Source: Amanita rubescens (lineage: Eukaryota; Basidiomycota; Agaricomycetes; Agaricales; Amanitaceae). Taken from it: a DNA stretch of 64,000 nucleotides. The DNA is taken from positions 1 through 64,000 of the forward strand of contig WION01000225.1 in the NCBI GenBank assembly GCA_015039365.1, written 5' to 3'. Of this stretch, positions 20,207 to 31,868 are shown piece by piece. Every line of letters starts with the position of its first letter. Within the stretch, counting starts at the first letter, position 1. The notes beneath the pieces were generated by a model that was not told the DNA's origin, did not search any database, and saw only the letters and a program-made list of their open reading frames with translations. The position numbers were made by a program, and so were the translations under genes.

Positions 20207-21182
20207 GGTGGTTAATTTTCTTCAAATCGCAGCTTGGTTTGTAAAAATATTAATAGACATACATAATTGTGTAGAGACTTCCTTCCCTTGTGTTAATTTA
20301 CCCGGGGTAATGCATGGCAAGCCAAAGTTACGGTCGCAATGAGTTGCTAAGAGTATGCGGGTGCCACCTCTATGAAATCCATAAACCAATCACTTCAAGC
20401 GCAACGATCGCAACGGCAGGAAAGGATGGCGGAGCCGCACTTGAGGTTTGCTGGGAGTTGTCAAACCTGTCAAAATGCTCGAGTTACCGATACGTCCAAC
20501 GTGTTGGCTTGAAGATGCCCAAGCCCGTGTATAAATATGTGCTCGAGAAAGGATTTTGACGCGCCACCGCATCTTTCACTTTTCGTTATCCCAGGGATGT
20601 TATATTCAAATACAAGCCCTCGACTCGATTGGAAATATCGAATGGCATTGCACTCGTTGTCGATCGGTGACACTTTTGCCAATGATCGCTTCAAACTCTT
20701 GCACCTCATCCACTATCTGGCTTAGTTGTACGCGACTCTACATCTGGGATTGAAGGTGCTTTGCTGTCGGCAACAGACAAGATACCAGAGCTCTCACTTA
20801 GCCTGAAACTGGCGCGTAAGCGCGTCTCAACTCTGGATCAATTGAGCGCCCTTCGAAGGTACACAAGAAGGACGTACAATACAACTACTCGACATTCATG
20901 CATCGTCGCTTGCCAACGCTTGTGACCAACAGTTGGACCTAGTATCTTCTGGGGAATGTCCTCTTCGTCCGCTATGAACCGGGGGATCCATTACGTCCAT
21001 TATCTCCACCTCCAGAGGATCCTCCGGGGGAGCGTCCGCGTCCAGATTGTGAGTATTGGTTGGCGGGACTTTGAAGCTCGGGTGAGTTTGATCCGTAGTT
21101 GGTTGGAGCAGCAATGACGTAGATGTTGAGCGGCGAAGGGAACAGACGCACGGTTGAAAAGATCGGCTCTGAGGATTTGCAT
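20207..21182. other. No clear gene
   Basis: About 970 bases between the SigF-like gene and the left end of the Plavaka element. A plus-strand stretch near 20510-20720 (APPHLSLFVIPGMLYSNTSP) is open for about 60 codons, but it has no recognisable domain and no clear splice context. It could be an unknown gene or a remnant. Confidence 0.35.
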
Positions 21183-21379
21183 CAGCAATTCAGTCTAGCT
21201 CTGGCCAGGCTGGCAGCACTGGGGGGGCTGGCAGAAATTGGGCAGTACCTGGCCAGTCAGAACCAGTACACTGCCAGTGACAGATGTTAGTGACAGTGAT
21301 CAGCCAGTATACCTCAGTCACTTTCAGTCCACCAGATATACCAGATAGTAACTGAATTTAATTGTCTATGTACCAGCTA

Positions 21380-24300
21380 CTATGTTATTATCTCAAATGA
21401 ATGGTGGTCGGCATATTTGTTTACATAGAATGTGTCAAAGACATCAAATGAGTGATGATAATGCAAACCTTGTGGAACATTACCATCCCCAAAGACAGGT
21501 ATCAGGTGAACATTACGGAGAATAGTGTCAATGTGTATGACAGATTGAATTGGAACCTCCCTTCGTCCAACAGTAACAACCTCTCAGCTTTACTTTCCAT
21601 AAACCAGTAACAGGATCTGGTCTTGCTCCTACACGTTTAAAATGATCAATCAGTGCACAATGGTAATGGTTGTCAAGATGTGAGAAGGAAAGAAAGCATT
21701 GTACACGTCCAACCATCATACCCTTCATTCCAGGTCTGTCCTCCTCCTCAACTATCAGGACACAGTCTCGACGCTCATGACCACCACGCCACTTTGGACT
21801 GGAACGAATTGTCTGTGAGCGCATGCCGTGAGTGCCTGATATATCACCAGGTGAGTGGAAAAGGGCTCGTGCAGAATGATACACAAGCACATCAGAATCA
21901 ATCACAGGCAACCTATTCTCAGGCACTTCATATGCAGGTGGCGCATCTGGATACAGCTGGTCAAATAGGAATTGTTGGAGAAGAAGTGGGAGCTGAGGTT
22001 GGCTAATGTATCTGGCCAATGTGCTGAGCTCTGAGGGGTATGAGCGTGCTGCAGGGTAAATGGATATTAGCATTTGAACAATATTGTTATAATTTATAAC
22101 TTGCCATGATGTGCTGCAAGTATAACTTCCCCAAGAATGTCACCATCTACAGCATCACCTGATTGCTCCTCTGAAGCTTTGTTTGGAGCTCGGGGTGTCA
22201 CCACCGAAGATGTAAACTGTGGTGGTATTATACCACGATTGACAAAGTTGACCCATGCAAATGTCAGCTTGTCGAGGCGTTGGATTGTCATGAGCATTTG
22301 CCCAAGGGCTTCATAGCGATTAGAACGTCGCCATGGCTTCTTCACAGCCGTGATGTGACGAGATTCAGTAATGGATGAGCATAGGCCTGTGGGTGCACCA
22401 AACATTCTGATCATACGGATGTAGTGAACCATGGCATGTTGCCGTGGTAGGTTGAAGCCATCAGGACGGATTCCTGACTTACGGAACACCTCTCGCAATG
22501 TATGATACTTCGTGAGCTCATTCTGAATATCTACCAAGCCAGCCTCCCCAATTTCAGGCCGACGAACAATGTAGCAAAAGTTGAGGAATGCAGCAAGACA
22601 TTGGGTGAGTTCAGGAGGTACATATTCAGCAATGGCAGGTAGATAAACCTGGTGATATTAGTTATTGGTGTTCATACATATATCTTAGTAATGGACCAAC
22701 TTTCATCAATGCTTTTGAGTCATCACCTGTCCATTGCTTGAACCGGCGACCATGGGGAAAGCGGCGAAGTCCAGGGAATGGCGGAGTCATTGCAATGCTA
22801 TGATTACTCTCAAGTCATTTCCCGTAACTCTGCTGATACAATGTATGTCCTACCGTCGGTCAATCTCATCCAATATCTCATTCCCTCGAGCATCTCCATG
22901 TACATGTAAAATATAGTCACATATCCATGTAACAAGATGGTCCTTAAAGGAACCCTTGATGATTTGATGCAGTAAGTCAGGTGAGAGACTCTCATGAATA
23001 TCGGCACGTGGGAAGTCATTTGTGAAGGGCTTCGTCTTACGTTCAGTCGACATCCGCTCGAGAATCAAGATATTGACTTACAATGATGTCGTCATCCATG
23101 CCAAATGCATCCCACAACTCCTCTGAATCAAGTCCCATGTTCACAAGGTCGTTCATGAAGCCCTGTGTCCATCTATCACCTTCGTGGGCTACCTCTAGCT
23201 CTTTTGGCATTGCCATACATCTGCGTCAAGGATATGAGCATAGTAACTTCACCGGGGATTACATGAGATACATACTTTGGACACCACCCTGAGACAATTC
23301 CCGATAGCATTACCTGTTCTGGGTAGTCGGCAATATAAGGGCCCAGGTCATAGATGACTCGTCGATAATGTCCATCAGGGCATCTACGTACTACTGGAGT
23401 TGTCATTCCATGATGAAGAGGCATAAGTATAGCACTAATAGACGTGTGATAGAGCTGTCGTCGAAAAGTACGGTACTCCAGATTGTTATCATACTTGCGC
23501 TCCGCTAGTATACAAATGTTAGATGAACATGCAACGTGACAGTGAAGTACTACGAGACTGACACTTGGGTATTGCAAGAAACCCGATGGGAATAACACCA
23601 TTACGGTGTCCACGTCGGGCTACATTGTGAATATTCCCAATTGAGAGGTATAGCGGATGATATTCCACATTTCCTGTTGCAACGGACACCGTTGTCTTGT
23701 CGGAACCAAGTATGACACTGCAGTACATTGCGCCTTTTGTAGCCGGATCGTCGTTATGAATCATTGTCTAAATGACATGAACACGACACCTTTGTACGAC
23801 CACGATACCACTTACACTTCGTTGCCATGCAAACTGCCCGCTCATGAAGTCAGTCCAACGTCTCTTGGCATCACGGTCTCTTGCGATGTACGGTACAGTA
23901 TCGAAGTGAGCTGCAAAGTCAGGATTGTCCAAAATGTTCCGTATTACAGTGTCGGGGTCACGGCACCACACCTCGTACTTTTGGTTCATCCACGAGGGCC
24001 GGTCGTCAACGTCAAGGGATCCACCAGGATTTAATGAGATTGCATAGCACCGCCACGGTGCAATCCCATCCTGAATGGCATCGATGGTGTCATAAACATC
24101 TCAATACGACTGAAAGGGGCCGGTACTTCCATGTCTCTTCATGTCGGCATCCCACAAATCAAGCAAATAGTTGATGTTGGGCGCTGACATCTCTTCGCGT
24201 TTGAAGAGGAAATTGGCCAACAGGAATTGAGTCGGGCGCTCGAATGGAGTACAGTCGTCAGGCGCAAGTGTATGGCGTGGAGGGGGAGGGGTGTTGGCCA

Positions 24301-24763
24301 GCAAGATATTGCCGTCTGCATCCGTGCACTGTGCTATTTACCATGAAATTCGTTAATTGTCATTGCCAGGTGGAGACAGGTGCCGCAATTGCGTACCAGT
24401 CAGGTGCGGGTGATATTGCTTCCGCATTCCACGCCTCCAAGGATCTATGACATGTCGACGTTGTTGGACCGCTGACAGAGCGTCGAGAGGCACACTTAGA
24501 CCAGGTGGAGATGGGACATCATCTCGAGGTTGAGTTGGTGATGGAGGGTCTTCATCTCGAGGTTGAGTTGGTGATGGAGGGTCTTCATATCCATCAGGTG
24601 GGGGAGCGCCCAGGTAATCATCTGGTAGATCGTTCCGCAAGCCGTTTGTTGGGTCTGAACTTGAAGATCCTAGCTGTGGGTGCTTGGCTCGAATATGCGT
24701 CGTTCTGCCACGCTGCGACTCGAACCCGTGATCGCAATATGGGCACAGTAGACCTTTGGGCAT
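21380..24763 (-). pseudogene. Plavaka transposase with an in-frame stop
   Basis: The N-terminal C2H2 finger is MPKGLLCPYCDHGFESQRGR followed by TTHIRAKH. Next come a Pro-rich linker, FLLANFLFKREEMSAPNINY, YEVWCRDPDTVI, the core GSDKTTVSVATGNVEYHPLY and VIPIGFLAIPKSERKYDN. After these are TTPVVRRCPDGHYRRVIYDL, PFTNDFPRADIHESLSPDLL, HQIIKGSFKDHLVTWI, RRFPHGRRFKQWTGDDSKAL and LCSSITESRHITAVKKPWRR. This series is characteristic of basidiomycete Plavaka transposases. Introns are typical in size. After GPFQSY a TGA at about 24108-24110 replaces the expected Glu codon, in frame with DVYDTIDAI beyond it. The C-terminus (DVFDTFYVNKYADHHSF) is intact. The start at 24763 is the usual family start. Confidence 0.85.
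24515..24586. repeat. Tandem repeat, two 33-bp units
   Basis: The unit containing TCTCGAGGTTGAGTTGGTGA occurs twice back to back, 33 bases apart. On the minus strand it encodes a duplicated PPSPTQPRDE linker in the transposase N-terminal region. Confidence 0.8.
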
Positions 24764-25341
24764 TTGGTTTGAGCCTGAGGTATCCAAGAATGCAAGCGGG
24801 GACCCGAGACATACCAATCATGTTATACGGTTATCGTGCAGGACTCGCGCGCATGACTAGCTGCGGCAGAAGATAGGTCCTTCGGCAGCCGATATCACAA
24901 CCAAGAGGATCAGCGGGGACCCGAAACATACCGATCAGCCCAGTTATCTTGGAGCCCTACTAGCTGCGGCGGAAGAAGCGGCAGCCGATACTTTTACTAA
25001 TACTATTACTAACGAGTCACATGTTGATCCAAACACAACCAAATTTTCAACAGAAACTTGCGCAAGTTATCGATTGAATCGACTCAACTTCCTCACGCAA
25101 GCGTGTTGTCACTGTTGTACTCGTCATGCAAGCACGTTGTCACCATTCACGACCATTGGTTTGGAGTCCGACTCAGAATCCGAGTCACGATCGTTCGGAT
25201 AAAACTAAAGATAAGTGTGACCATCGCCTGAGCGTTTGACGATGAATTTCAAAGATGATGACGAACGTAGGCATAATGGTTACCCCGATGTGCGGGACTC
25301 TCAAATCACGCAAGAAAGTCCAAACTTCAGCCCCCATCTCC
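24764..25341. promoter_or_regulatory. Shared head-to-head promoter region of the Plavaka element
   Basis: About 580 bases separate the start codons of the divergent transposase and partner genes, so both promoters must lie here. It contains a direct repeat, GGGGACCCGA(G/A)ACATACC(A/G)ATCA, at about 24798 and 24916, plus two copies of AGCTGCGGC(A/G)GAAGA. No further motif can be assigned. Confidence 0.5.
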
Positions 25342-27644
25342 ATGGAACGCCCCAGACGCGCGAAGGCAAATCTCCACCCCGCAGCACCTGTTCTGGAGGC
25401 CAAGCAAAAGCGACGCACCTCAGCACAGAAGGCGGCAGATGATGCCTTGGTACAGGAACAAGTGGACGAGGCGGCACGAAAAAAGGCAGAGGAGCGCGCT
25501 GCGATTGTCAAGAAGATCGCCGAGTTGCAAGATGCACTCCGGGTAGAAGACACAACAAGCTTAACGGAAGCTGCAGGCCCAACCGAAGATCAAGGTTTGC
25601 CCTCTCCACCGAGCGGTTTGGTAGAATCGGCAGAGCCAGATAACAACAGGTGAGGCCATATTTAGCCTTTTGGGCGTGAAAGTCATCTTATCTGACTGAT
25701 GGGCGTGATACTACACTCAGACTTGAACTGTCGATAGGTCATCCTGATCAGCCCGAACTTGAATCCGATGACAGCGAAGACGAGTATCAAACTGAATCCG
25801 AGCCAGATGAACACGACAACGAATTAAGCATGGGGAACTCAGATGACGACAAGCCTCGACGAAAGAAGGGAAAGAAGGGAAAGAAGGTGAGGGCCAACCC
25901 ACGATGTTTATGAATAACCTATGAAACGGCTTACTGTCTGCACAACAGGACCGAAAGGCTCATGCAGTTAAACTTCGACAGGACATTGCTAATATGAGAC
26001 AGCAGGTAACACCAAGCGCGACGAGTGGGGGTCTCAAACGTAAAGCCGCTGCAGATGTCAATATCCCAGTTGGACGCACGGGAAGGCGAGTAACCATCGC
26101 TTTTGGATTGAGTTGAGTGGATCACTCACCAGCCTGCTTTCAGCACGGCAAAGAAGGCTAAACAGGTCCAGCCTGCAACCGGCTTGCGCTCTGACTGGCG
26201 AAAGCTGGTTGGTGTCAACAAAAAGTCCACGAAGCGTGTAACCTCTGGATATGAGGACAGCAACGACAGTATCACGTTACCGAGCATTAACAGTCCAAAT
26301 ACCTCACGGTCTTCCTCTCGAGCGTCAGCGCACAGCTCAGACGTCCTCAGTAATATGTCAACTGAAGGGACGAATGAGATTCCGGGGGTTTTCGACGACG
26401 ATGAAGGCCTCGATAGTATCCATGTGGCACGTGATGCCAAACGCCGAGGCCAAAGCCAGGTTCGCGCTCCCGCTGGCTCAGGCGCAGCCATCACAACCCG
26501 AACAACGTCATCGGTAGCGTTCATTTATATCTTTTTTATGCACGACTTAAGGCCAGTACTCGTCAGATGGGGCTATCAGTCTCTTCCAAGGACGTGAAGG
26601 ATATAACTGGCCCGGGCGATGTGAAGATGCTGCGATTGAAGGATTTGAAGACGGCTCACCTGCCACTCAATGAATCCGAGCGGGAACAATTTGATCTGCT
26701 CATTCGTAGCGTCCTTGATTGGGCTGGCACGCTAAAGGACCCGTTTGGGACAAACGAGCACCCGAATCTCATAAGTGTTATTCAGCAGCTCTGGATTGAA
26801 ATCTTCCCCGACAAGCCTAAGGATGCACCACAGAAGGATCCGTCGATTAAAAAAAACGTGAGTAACATTCATCGTCCGTTGTTCCGGATAACATGCGTGA
26901 TTTATAATGTCAGGTAATCAATCGTCTCAATAATTGGCGCAGTGCGTTTGGCAAGAACGCAATCAAAGTATTAGAAGATCATTTCAAGAAGGACACTCGA
27001 ATGCGGAACAATACTGACGCGCGCCGAGTGTATGTGATGAAGTTACTTCCCGACCCTCGCCACCACCTGTCATCTTTTCCTCTGGTTTATCAGGATCCAG
27101 AGGCAAGTGTACACCACCCGTGCCACCGCGCTATACTGAGAACATGACTTTTAGACACGTGGAGGGGCGTGGCTTGCGCCGTTATTACTAAAGGTCTTTG
27201 CGTTCCACCTGAAACGTGTCAAAGATGCTGTTGTATCTTTTGGCTATCCCATTGGGGCACTTGCCCTTGCTACAGCTGCAGTACGTCTTTGGCCATTACT
27301 AATGATGACAAAGAATGACTGTTATATTGCAGCTTGAGAGAGCACTCAGTTTATACGAAGTAACAGGAAGTGACATAAGAGAGGACCGAGAGCCTAACGG
27401 TTCAAAGAAATCATCAAGTTACGGGTTTGACAACAAGCCTTGGGGATCAGTTACGTCAAATTACGCAGAGTCTACGTCTCGTCTATCTGAAAACAGGTGG
27501 ACGCGAATCGTGGAAGGAGCAGTGGAATATTTTGGTGAGAATGTGGCAAGTTCAAACTTTTTGGGTCCAGCATTTGGGGATGAGGTTGATGCACGGGGGA
27601 GTATAGCAATTGCATCTGACGATGACGAGGAGGGCAATTCGTAA
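25342..27644 (+). CDS. Partner protein of the Plavaka element, unknown function
   Basis: A multi-exon gene starts MERPRRAKANLHPAAPVLEA. A Lys/Ala/Glu-rich coiled coil follows (SAQKAADDALVQEQVDEAAR), then acidic and basic patches (PRRKKGKKGKK, with KRKAAADVNIPVGRTGRR after it). A globular part contains FGKNAIKVLEDHFKKDTRMR, VYVMKLLPDPRHHLSSFPLV, YQDPE, GGAWLAPLLLKVFAFHLKRV and PIGALALATAALERALSLYE. This globular part resembles the DUF6532-like domain of many basidiomycete proteins; I am unsure of that name. Such a second gene is recurrent beside Plavaka transposases. A DNA-binding accessory role is suggested by the basic patches but is inference. No frame damage was found in the exons checked, unlike the transposase. 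Confidence 0.65.
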
Positions 27645-28044
27645 CGCACGTTGTTCTGTCATGATATGAAAAATATTATTATATATATTGCCACAAATGG
27701 AATGTCGGCTAGCTCGCAGATGCCACTGGCAGTTCTAGACGTTAACTGGCAATGGACTGTCCTAATGACTGGCATAGGTATGCCACCAGTAGGGCCTACT
27801 GTGTAGGACAGGGTGGTACTGCTGACAGCACCCCTACTGGCGGGCTGGAGGCCTGGCAACAGAGCTGCCAGCCCCAAAACTAAATTGCTGATGACTGACT
27901 GTGCTTCGATGACCCCTTTTTATACGCGAAATTCGCTTCCTAAGGCTGTGTCACTAAAATTACCCACTCAGAAGGTTATTAATCCATTGGTAGACGCTCA
28001 TGCGCTGATATGCCTTCGAGAAGCGCCGTATACGGTTTAAGAGA

Positions 28045-28180
28045 ATGGCGGGCCAAAGCTCCGGTATATCCTTGGTGCCTTTGGCAAGGCAATTAATATC
28101 TGTGCGAAATTATCTCAAAAGCTAGGATATTGATGCCCTCGTGGCATGTCGGACCTTACTGATGACTCCACCGATAGAAC
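28045..28180 (+). pseudogene. Fragment of a SigF-like NTF2 gene
   Basis: The plus strand reads LGAFGKAINICAKLSQKLGY, a stop, then CPRGMSDLTDD. This parallels LRTFGTASNICAKVSQVLGF and WRPRTTGIADE of the gene at 19250-20206, and the DNA also aligns. Only the 3' part is visible and it carries a stop. It lies about 150 bases right of the Plavaka element. Confidence 0.6.
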
Positions 28181-28333
28181 GTATGTATTCAATCCGAATA
28201 CCCTGCAAGTTGATACGTATAATAAATAAAATGTACACATCAGTAACCAATCCATAATCATGTATCGTGAATAGCGATTCCGACCGAGACAAAGTTAGAG
28301 TCGCGACGAGTTTCCTAAGGGGTCTGCTGCGCT

Positions 28334-29608
28334 CTACAGAACCCGGACCATCGAATCATCAAATTGTACTTCAAGAGGACTGATCGCAATGACAGGCAAA
28401 GGTGGCGGTAGTAGTACGTTATCATGATGGGAACCAACAATTTCATGTATGCTGTGCAGAAAGAATGGCGCAGGCTGAAGTGGGCAAGTTTGCTCGTGGA
28501 AACCAGGTACTGAGAAGAACGTGGTTCGACCTGCGCTGCCGTCATCTGGGGCATCCGTTTGCGCTTCATCTACCTGACAATTCTTCGGATCAAAAACAAT
28601 AATCGACTCTTCGTCTATAATCAGACTGGGTACAGGAGGAACTGGATGCGCTGTCCGCCTCCTCGGAGGCGGCTCCTTCTGGCGCTTATCGCCGCGCGAA
28701 GTACGTCTTACCGGTAGGGATACACGCGAGAAAAACCTTGAAAGTCCCTGCGCGGGTGACCGCAAGCTCTTCGATGAGAATGATGTTCGGTCGAATGTGA
28801 ATTTTGAACCTTTTGCACTGCGAGGGGCTTTAGGTGTCGTGGGCGGTTCGGGGAGTTGAGGGGCTACCGCAACTATGACCTCATCATTCCGCTGAGCGGG
28901 AGGCGACGCCACCGGTTCATTGGGCACCTCGGAAATAACGCTAAGGACGGCGTGAGGAATGTGTTCTTCCAGCAATGGAGAGGGGCACTGAGGTAAGGGT
29001 TTTTCCGTCTCTGTTGTTACTAGGTTCGGGAGGTTCAGAACGAACGTGCTTTTCGTTGCTGAAGCGGATGCTAATGGAAGAATGAACTTTGAGGTTGGGC
29101 TGAACGCGACTGCGAAACGACGCCTATCGACGCGGAAGTGGTTAGCCGATCGCTTCCCTGTGTCTGGGTCTGGATCTGTATTTCCGTCTGCAAATTTGCC
29201 CGTGTCTGGGTTTGGCTCCTCGTCCCAGGAATCCTGACTGTACACGCTGTCGATGGTGGCTGCGCTGAATGGAGTCTGGGCTGCGCCTAATTTCCGTGCG
29301 GAGGGTGGGCCAGAGGCGGACTTGGGGTTGAGGCACGGCCCACGGGCAAAAAATAACGGCGGAGGCTGGCAAATTAATATCACGATGGGATAGCTATGTG
29401 GAATGAGAAAAGATAAACGTACCATACCACCGCTTTCGCCAGATTCCTCATCGATCGACGTTGGCGAAGTGGGCAAGAATCCAGAGTCGTACGCACCAAA
29501 AGTCCTAAACTTGAAAGACGGATGTTCGACTAGCGACAAAGATAAGTTCTGTGCGGCGGGGCGGAGTAGCGTCCGTCGCCGAGGAGCGCCTGCGCTCATT
29601 AATGTCAT
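28334..29608 (-). CDS. Unknown disordered Ser/Pro-rich protein
   Basis: The minus-strand frame is open for 424 codons from MTLMSAGAPRRRTLLRPAAQ. A probable intron (GTACGT..AAG, about 29330-29423) removes a hydrophobic stretch ending near GPCLNPK that is unlike the rest. The product is rich in Ser, Pro and charged residues (PPRRRTAHPVPPVPS, LSRFFSRVSLPVRRTSRGDK) with no recognised domain, signal peptide or membrane helix. Proteins of this type are common and poorly conserved in agaricomycetes. The long intact frame and clean intron support a gene. Confidence 0.55.
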   Translation of the reverse strand: MTLMSAGAPRRRTLLRPAAQNLSLSLVEHPSFKFRTFGAYDSGFLPTSPTSIDEESGESGGMVRLSFLIPHSYPIVILICQPPPLFFARGPCLNPKSASGPPSARKLGAAQTPFSAATIDSVYSQDSWDEEPNPDTGKFADGNTDPDPDTGKRSANHFRVDRRRFAVAFSPTSKFILPLASASATKSTFVLNLPNLVTTETEKPLPQCPSPLLEEHIPHAVLSVISEVPNEPVASPPAQRNDEVIVAVAPQLPEPPTTPKAPRSAKGSKFTFDRTSFSSKSLRSPAQGLSRFFSRVSLPVRRTSRGDKRQKEPPPRRRTAHPVPPVPSLIIDEESIIVFDPKNCQVDEAQTDAPDDGSAGRTTFFSVPGFHEQTCPLQPAPFFLHSIHEIVGSHHDNVLLPPPLPVIAISPLEVQFDDSMVRVL

Positions 29609-29917
29609 TACTCGGAGAACTAATTATGGACGGCGGTGAGTGATGGAAGGGCGACCTGCGCTAGAAATTCCGCACTAGTTTATTACTTTTAAATTTTATA
29701 TGATTTGGGGTGTGGCATATCTAAGGGGCCTGATGCCGCTCGATGAAAACATCAAATTTGATAGATGCTAAGCTGACTGATGTTCTTACAGCTGAACCGG
29801 CTGTTTCAGACTCACGCTGTCTTGTTTTCTTCATCTTTATAATGGTACATGCTACATGAGTGATACGTACATTTACAAAATGGCCAGTACATCAGTTACG
29901 GAGGTTGCCCGCTCTCT
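29609..29917. other. No gene seen
   Basis: About 310 bases hold the 5' flank of the disordered-protein gene and the 3' flank of the aminopeptidase gene, both on the minus strand. Confidence 0.4.
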
Positions 29918-31809
29918 TCATAATTCCCCGGAACATACTCCCTCAACCCAACTCGGGTCGCTACGAACGGTTGTCAGGTTCTCGTATCCCGTGTTTTTGA
30001 TTAGGACGACGTCTTCGATACGGATCCCGCCGACAGCTTCATACCTCTTTAGAACCTCGTGATCAATGTGACGGGATTCTCTAATTGGTGCAAGCAAGTG
30101 AGGCGAGAAATAGATCCCTGGTTCGACAGTCTGATGGGGGTTCAGTTGGAAACAATACTCGGGAATCAGTGTATCTTGCTTACCACCACCATCCCTGCTT
30201 GGAGGGGAAGTCGTAGCCTGAGGTACGTGAAGAAACTCTCGTGTGAAATGGGGAACTTGGGTATAGTGGGATTATTCTGCGGCTGACTAGCTCCAGGAAC
30301 GTCGTGCACGTCCATGCCCAGGGAGTGACCTACGCCATGAGGGAAGAAAGCGGAACTGACGCCAGATGCCAAGATGGCTTCTTCCGAATTCCAAGAACCA
30401 GATCCGGGAGAATTAGGGGTCTTGAAGATGCCAAGCCTTTGGAATCCTTTGACGAGCGTGCGATGGCAAGTTAGCTGTACTTCGTCCCAGTGTAGACTAG
30501 CCCGAATAATATCGAATGATGCCTAATATCACAACGTGAAGCATGTTCCGTTACGACGAAAGCATATATGCTCACCTTTTGCATCTCGAGTACCAACTCA
30601 TAGATCGCACGAGCTTCCGGGGAAAATTTCCCGCCATTTCCGACTGGCATCGTACGAGTAATATCAGAGGCGTAACAGTTCCATTCGCAGCCCGCGTCAA
30701 TAAGCAAAACTTGAGGCAGCAGTTGTCTATCGCCACCATGTGCGAGCTCGTCCGCGTTGTGATGGTCATGCGGCTTTACTGGGCCCCATGCAAATTCGCG
30801 ATCATTGCAACAGTAATGAAGGGTAGATGCACGAGTTGATGCGGCGACAATGGGCAGATAGGCTTGGTGCACGGCCCTAACGGTAACGAAATATCTGAGA
30901 CGGATATAATAGTGGATCATATGGCGCGCTCACCCTTCTCTCCTGCATGATGCAACAAACACGGCCTCCGCTTCGGCTTCCTTCTCGATCAGCCATTCGC
31001 CTGGGAGTAGCGGCCTGTCCACCCCGGCACCAGGACCTCTTTCAATCTTTCCCTTGACAGCTTTGCCGAGCACGCGCATCACGACTTCGTGTGCTCTTGA
31101 ACTAATTTGATTCGCGTGTTTGATCAGACTGATTTCATCTTGGTCCTTGATTAGCCTAGTGCACTGGAGTGCGGTGAGAAGGTACATGTCCGTAATCCCA
31201 AAGTCGGACCCTTTTTGTAATTTGAGAATAGGCTGAAGATATTCTTCGGGAAGATGCGGGAATTGCGGCATATCCCTTGGAAGTGTATGGACAAGGGCAT
31301 CGGGCAGAGCTTTAATCAGCGCCTCGAACGTGGAAAGGAGTGAGCTCGTGTGTTTCACGGAAGTCACATCGTAAGTATTTGCTGCTTCTTCGAGTGAAGG
31401 CGGTGGCACGGACCACATGAGGTCAACGAGCCCCGCCTTGGGTATGAATAAATCTAACGTGGGTTTATCCTCTCCCGGCCGGTACGCGGCTATCAGGTAA
31501 GATGATGGGACGTGGCATCCTGTGAGGTAGAAAAAATTAGATTCCTGGCGAAATAGCAATTCGCGATCTGTATCGTTTCGAAAACCGGTGACTTCCGCGG
31601 TGAGGATAATGATTTGAGGCTAGGGAAAGAAATCGTGTCATCATGACGGGCTGTGTGCATGCTGGCAGCTATAACGCACCTTGGACCGTTCGCCGCTCGG
31701 GAGGATTTGTCTTAATGTGTCAAATGTCCTGAAGACATGGTTGCGTGCTAAGAGAGTTCAGTCAGTCGGGGGACCTGGAGATGTTAAGAGATTGACCTGG
31801 GTAAACCAT
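29918..31809 (-). CDS. Xaa-Pro aminopeptidase, peptidase family M24B
   Basis: Exons run from MVYPARNHVFRTFDTLRQIL (31809) through the N-terminal creatinase-like domain (LLFRQESNFFYLTGCHVPSS, VDLMWSVPPPSLEEA) to the pita-bread catalytic domain. All metal ligands are present: Asp in VLLIDAGCEWNCYASDIT (both Asp residues), His in FFPHGVGHSLGMDVHDVPG, Glu in TVEPGIYF and Glu in GGIRIEDVVLIKNTGYENLT. The enzyme binds two metal ions and removes N-terminal residues that precede proline. The end VEGVCSGEL precedes the stop at 29918. Phase-consistent introns (for example GTAAGC..CAG between GMVV and TVEPG) support the model. No mitochondrial presequence is evident, so a cytosolic enzyme is likely. It is divergent from RRP42 with only 59 bases between the start codons. 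Confidence 0.9.
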
Positions 31810-31868
31810 GGTTGTGTGTGAGTGAGCGGTTAGATAAGATTCTGGAATCTGGATCTCACCTGACTTTC
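31810..31868. promoter_or_regulatory. 59-bp divergent spacer between aminopeptidase and RRP42
   Basis: The two start codons are 59 bases apart on opposite strands, so promoters and 5' leaders must overlap each other or the coding regions. No TATA-like box was noted. Confidence 0.5.

Larger units (their letters stand above)
21183..27890. mobile_element. Plavaka-type two-gene DNA transposon
   Basis: A transposase on minus (21380-24763) and a partner gene on plus (25342-27644) lie head to head. Short inverted ends CAGCAATTCAGTCT (21183) and, inverted from 27890, CAGCAATTTAGTTT bound the pair. Each is followed by a subterminal zone dense in TGGCAG/CTGCCAG words (about 21200-21320 and 27710-27875), as expected for transposase binding sites in CACTA-related elements. 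AT dinucleotides flank both ends, which would fit a 2-base duplication, but this is weak. The transposase has an in-frame stop, so this copy is probably not autonomous. Confidence 0.75.

Noticed and set aside
21178..27893. Three-base target duplication for the Plavaka element
   Set aside because: The flanks read CAT on the left and ATG on the right, not a direct repeat; only a palindromic AT pair could be a duplication, which is too short to trust.
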